Shown in pieces: positions 19,954-20,284 of a DNA stretch of 20,284 nucleotides. The translations under genes were made by a program, and so were the position numbers. Origin of the DNA: a virus; the IMG/VR virus record IMGVR_UViG_3300030328_002602, positions 4,662-24,945 of that record; one strand, written 5' to 3'. The notes under the pieces are model-generated. The model saw nothing but the letters and a program-made list of their open reading frames with translations, was not told where the DNA came from and searched no databases. Within the stretch, counting starts at the first letter, position 1. Every line of letters begins with the position of its first letter.

Positions 19954-20284
19954 ACGATAAGTTTCGTACAATTTTTTATCTTCGTCTGAAAGGTTTTCAT
20001 AAAAATCTGTAGGTCTAAAATCTTCGTTATTTATCATGTTTTCAATCCCACCTAGATTACCATAATATTTAAAAGCATTTGGATTACTTAATATAGATTT
20101 AATCTCTTTTTTAAGTACATTAAATTCAGATTCAGATTTAAATAGTTTAGCTTGTTGGTCTTTATCAATAGCATTATAAAAATCTTTATACTCTTTATTA
20201 TCTTCAGCTTTTGTTTTCCATGTAATTGGAATAGGTCTAGACCCAGCAAGGGAAGATTTTATTCTACTTATGGCTTCTTTGTGA
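19942..20284 (-). CDS. C-terminal part of a protein of unknown function (partial, 5' end outside window)
   Basis: An uninterrupted minus-strand frame enters from the right edge and ends at the stop 19942-19944, overlapping the convergent nuclease gene tail to tail by 12 nt. The visible 113 residues are polar and helical (HKEAISRIKSSLAGSRPIPI, TWKTKAEDNKEYKDFYNAID, YYGNLGGIENMINN, ENLSDEDKKLYETYRLFY). Its strand matches the late operon, so it could be the end of a long virion protein. Nothing in the visible part identifies it. Confidence 0.6.
   Translation of the reverse strand, partial: HKEAISRIKSSLAGSRPIPITWKTKAEDNKEYKDFYNAIDKDQQAKLFKSESEFNVLKKEIKSILSNPNAFKYYGNLGGIENMINNEDFRPTDFYENLSDEDKKLYETYRLFY

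Noticed and set aside
19953-19986. Bidirectional terminator at the convergent gene ends (GACGA/TCGTC hairpin)
   Set aside because: The stem is short and imperfect, no T run follows on either strand, and it lies inside the coding end of the minus-strand gene.

Overview
The window looks like about 20 kb of an AT-rich tailed double-stranded DNA phage. The basis is a head/packaging gene block (terminase small and large subunits, portal, scaffold, major capsid protein), a phage lysozyme, and a replication/recombination block (Cas4/RecB-like exonuclease, Rad52-like annealing protein, SSB with a DDIPF tail, DnaB-type helicase, RuvC-like resolvase). The DnaB helicase and strong AGGAG ribosome binding sites indicate a bacterial host. 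The portal and the SU10-like capsid protein recall podovirus-type phages of AT-rich, often aquatic hosts, but the host cannot be named from the sequence.

Layout. Positions 1-7476 are a late operon on the minus strand, read right to left: TerS, a zinc-ribbon protein, a GH24 (T4-type) lysozyme, a protein with an apparently permuted lytic-transglycosylase domain, TerL, portal, scaffold, and the capsid protein that runs off the left edge. Positions 7477-9311 form a 1.8 kb divergent region with one small possible gene (8298-8486). The rest holds a structured leader-like block (7567-7810), a very AT-rich stretch with CTTGCAT-type repeats and a candidate promoter, and a gene-free tract of about 700 nt full of hairpins. 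That tract ends in a D-arm-less tRNA-like structure (8484-9190) and is followed by a separate three-way-junction module (9195-9285). Positions 9312-14660 are a plus-strand early cluster of very small genes with translational coupling (ATGA and TAATG overlaps). It contains a GP88-like cysteine-rich protein, an SH3/KOW-like protein, an AbrB-like regulator, two tiny membrane peptides and a ribbon-helix-helix protein. Positions 14653-19953 are the recombination/replication operon. From 19942 to the right edge a minus-strand gene begins again (partial), so the early cluster sits between two blocks of opposite polarity.

The most unusual content is RNA. Seven of the longer intergenic gaps or segments on the plus strand (9195-9285, 11436-11559, 12802-12911, 13443-13554, 13561-13646, 13655-13759, 16540-16615) are each closed by a 7-16 bp terminal stem enclosing further stems. 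Several closing stems use G-U pairs that would be A-C mismatches if the other strand were transcribed. With the large hairpin-rich tract at 8.5-9.2 kb this suggests that the early region encodes a set of structured noncoding RNAs interleaved with small proteins. The large tract may be a member or relative of known giant phage RNAs such as GOLLD or ROOL; this could not be checked here. The seven small modules resemble no family I recognise.

All structure and function calls are from reading the sequence. Stems were found by eye, and no folding, homology or covariance search was run.
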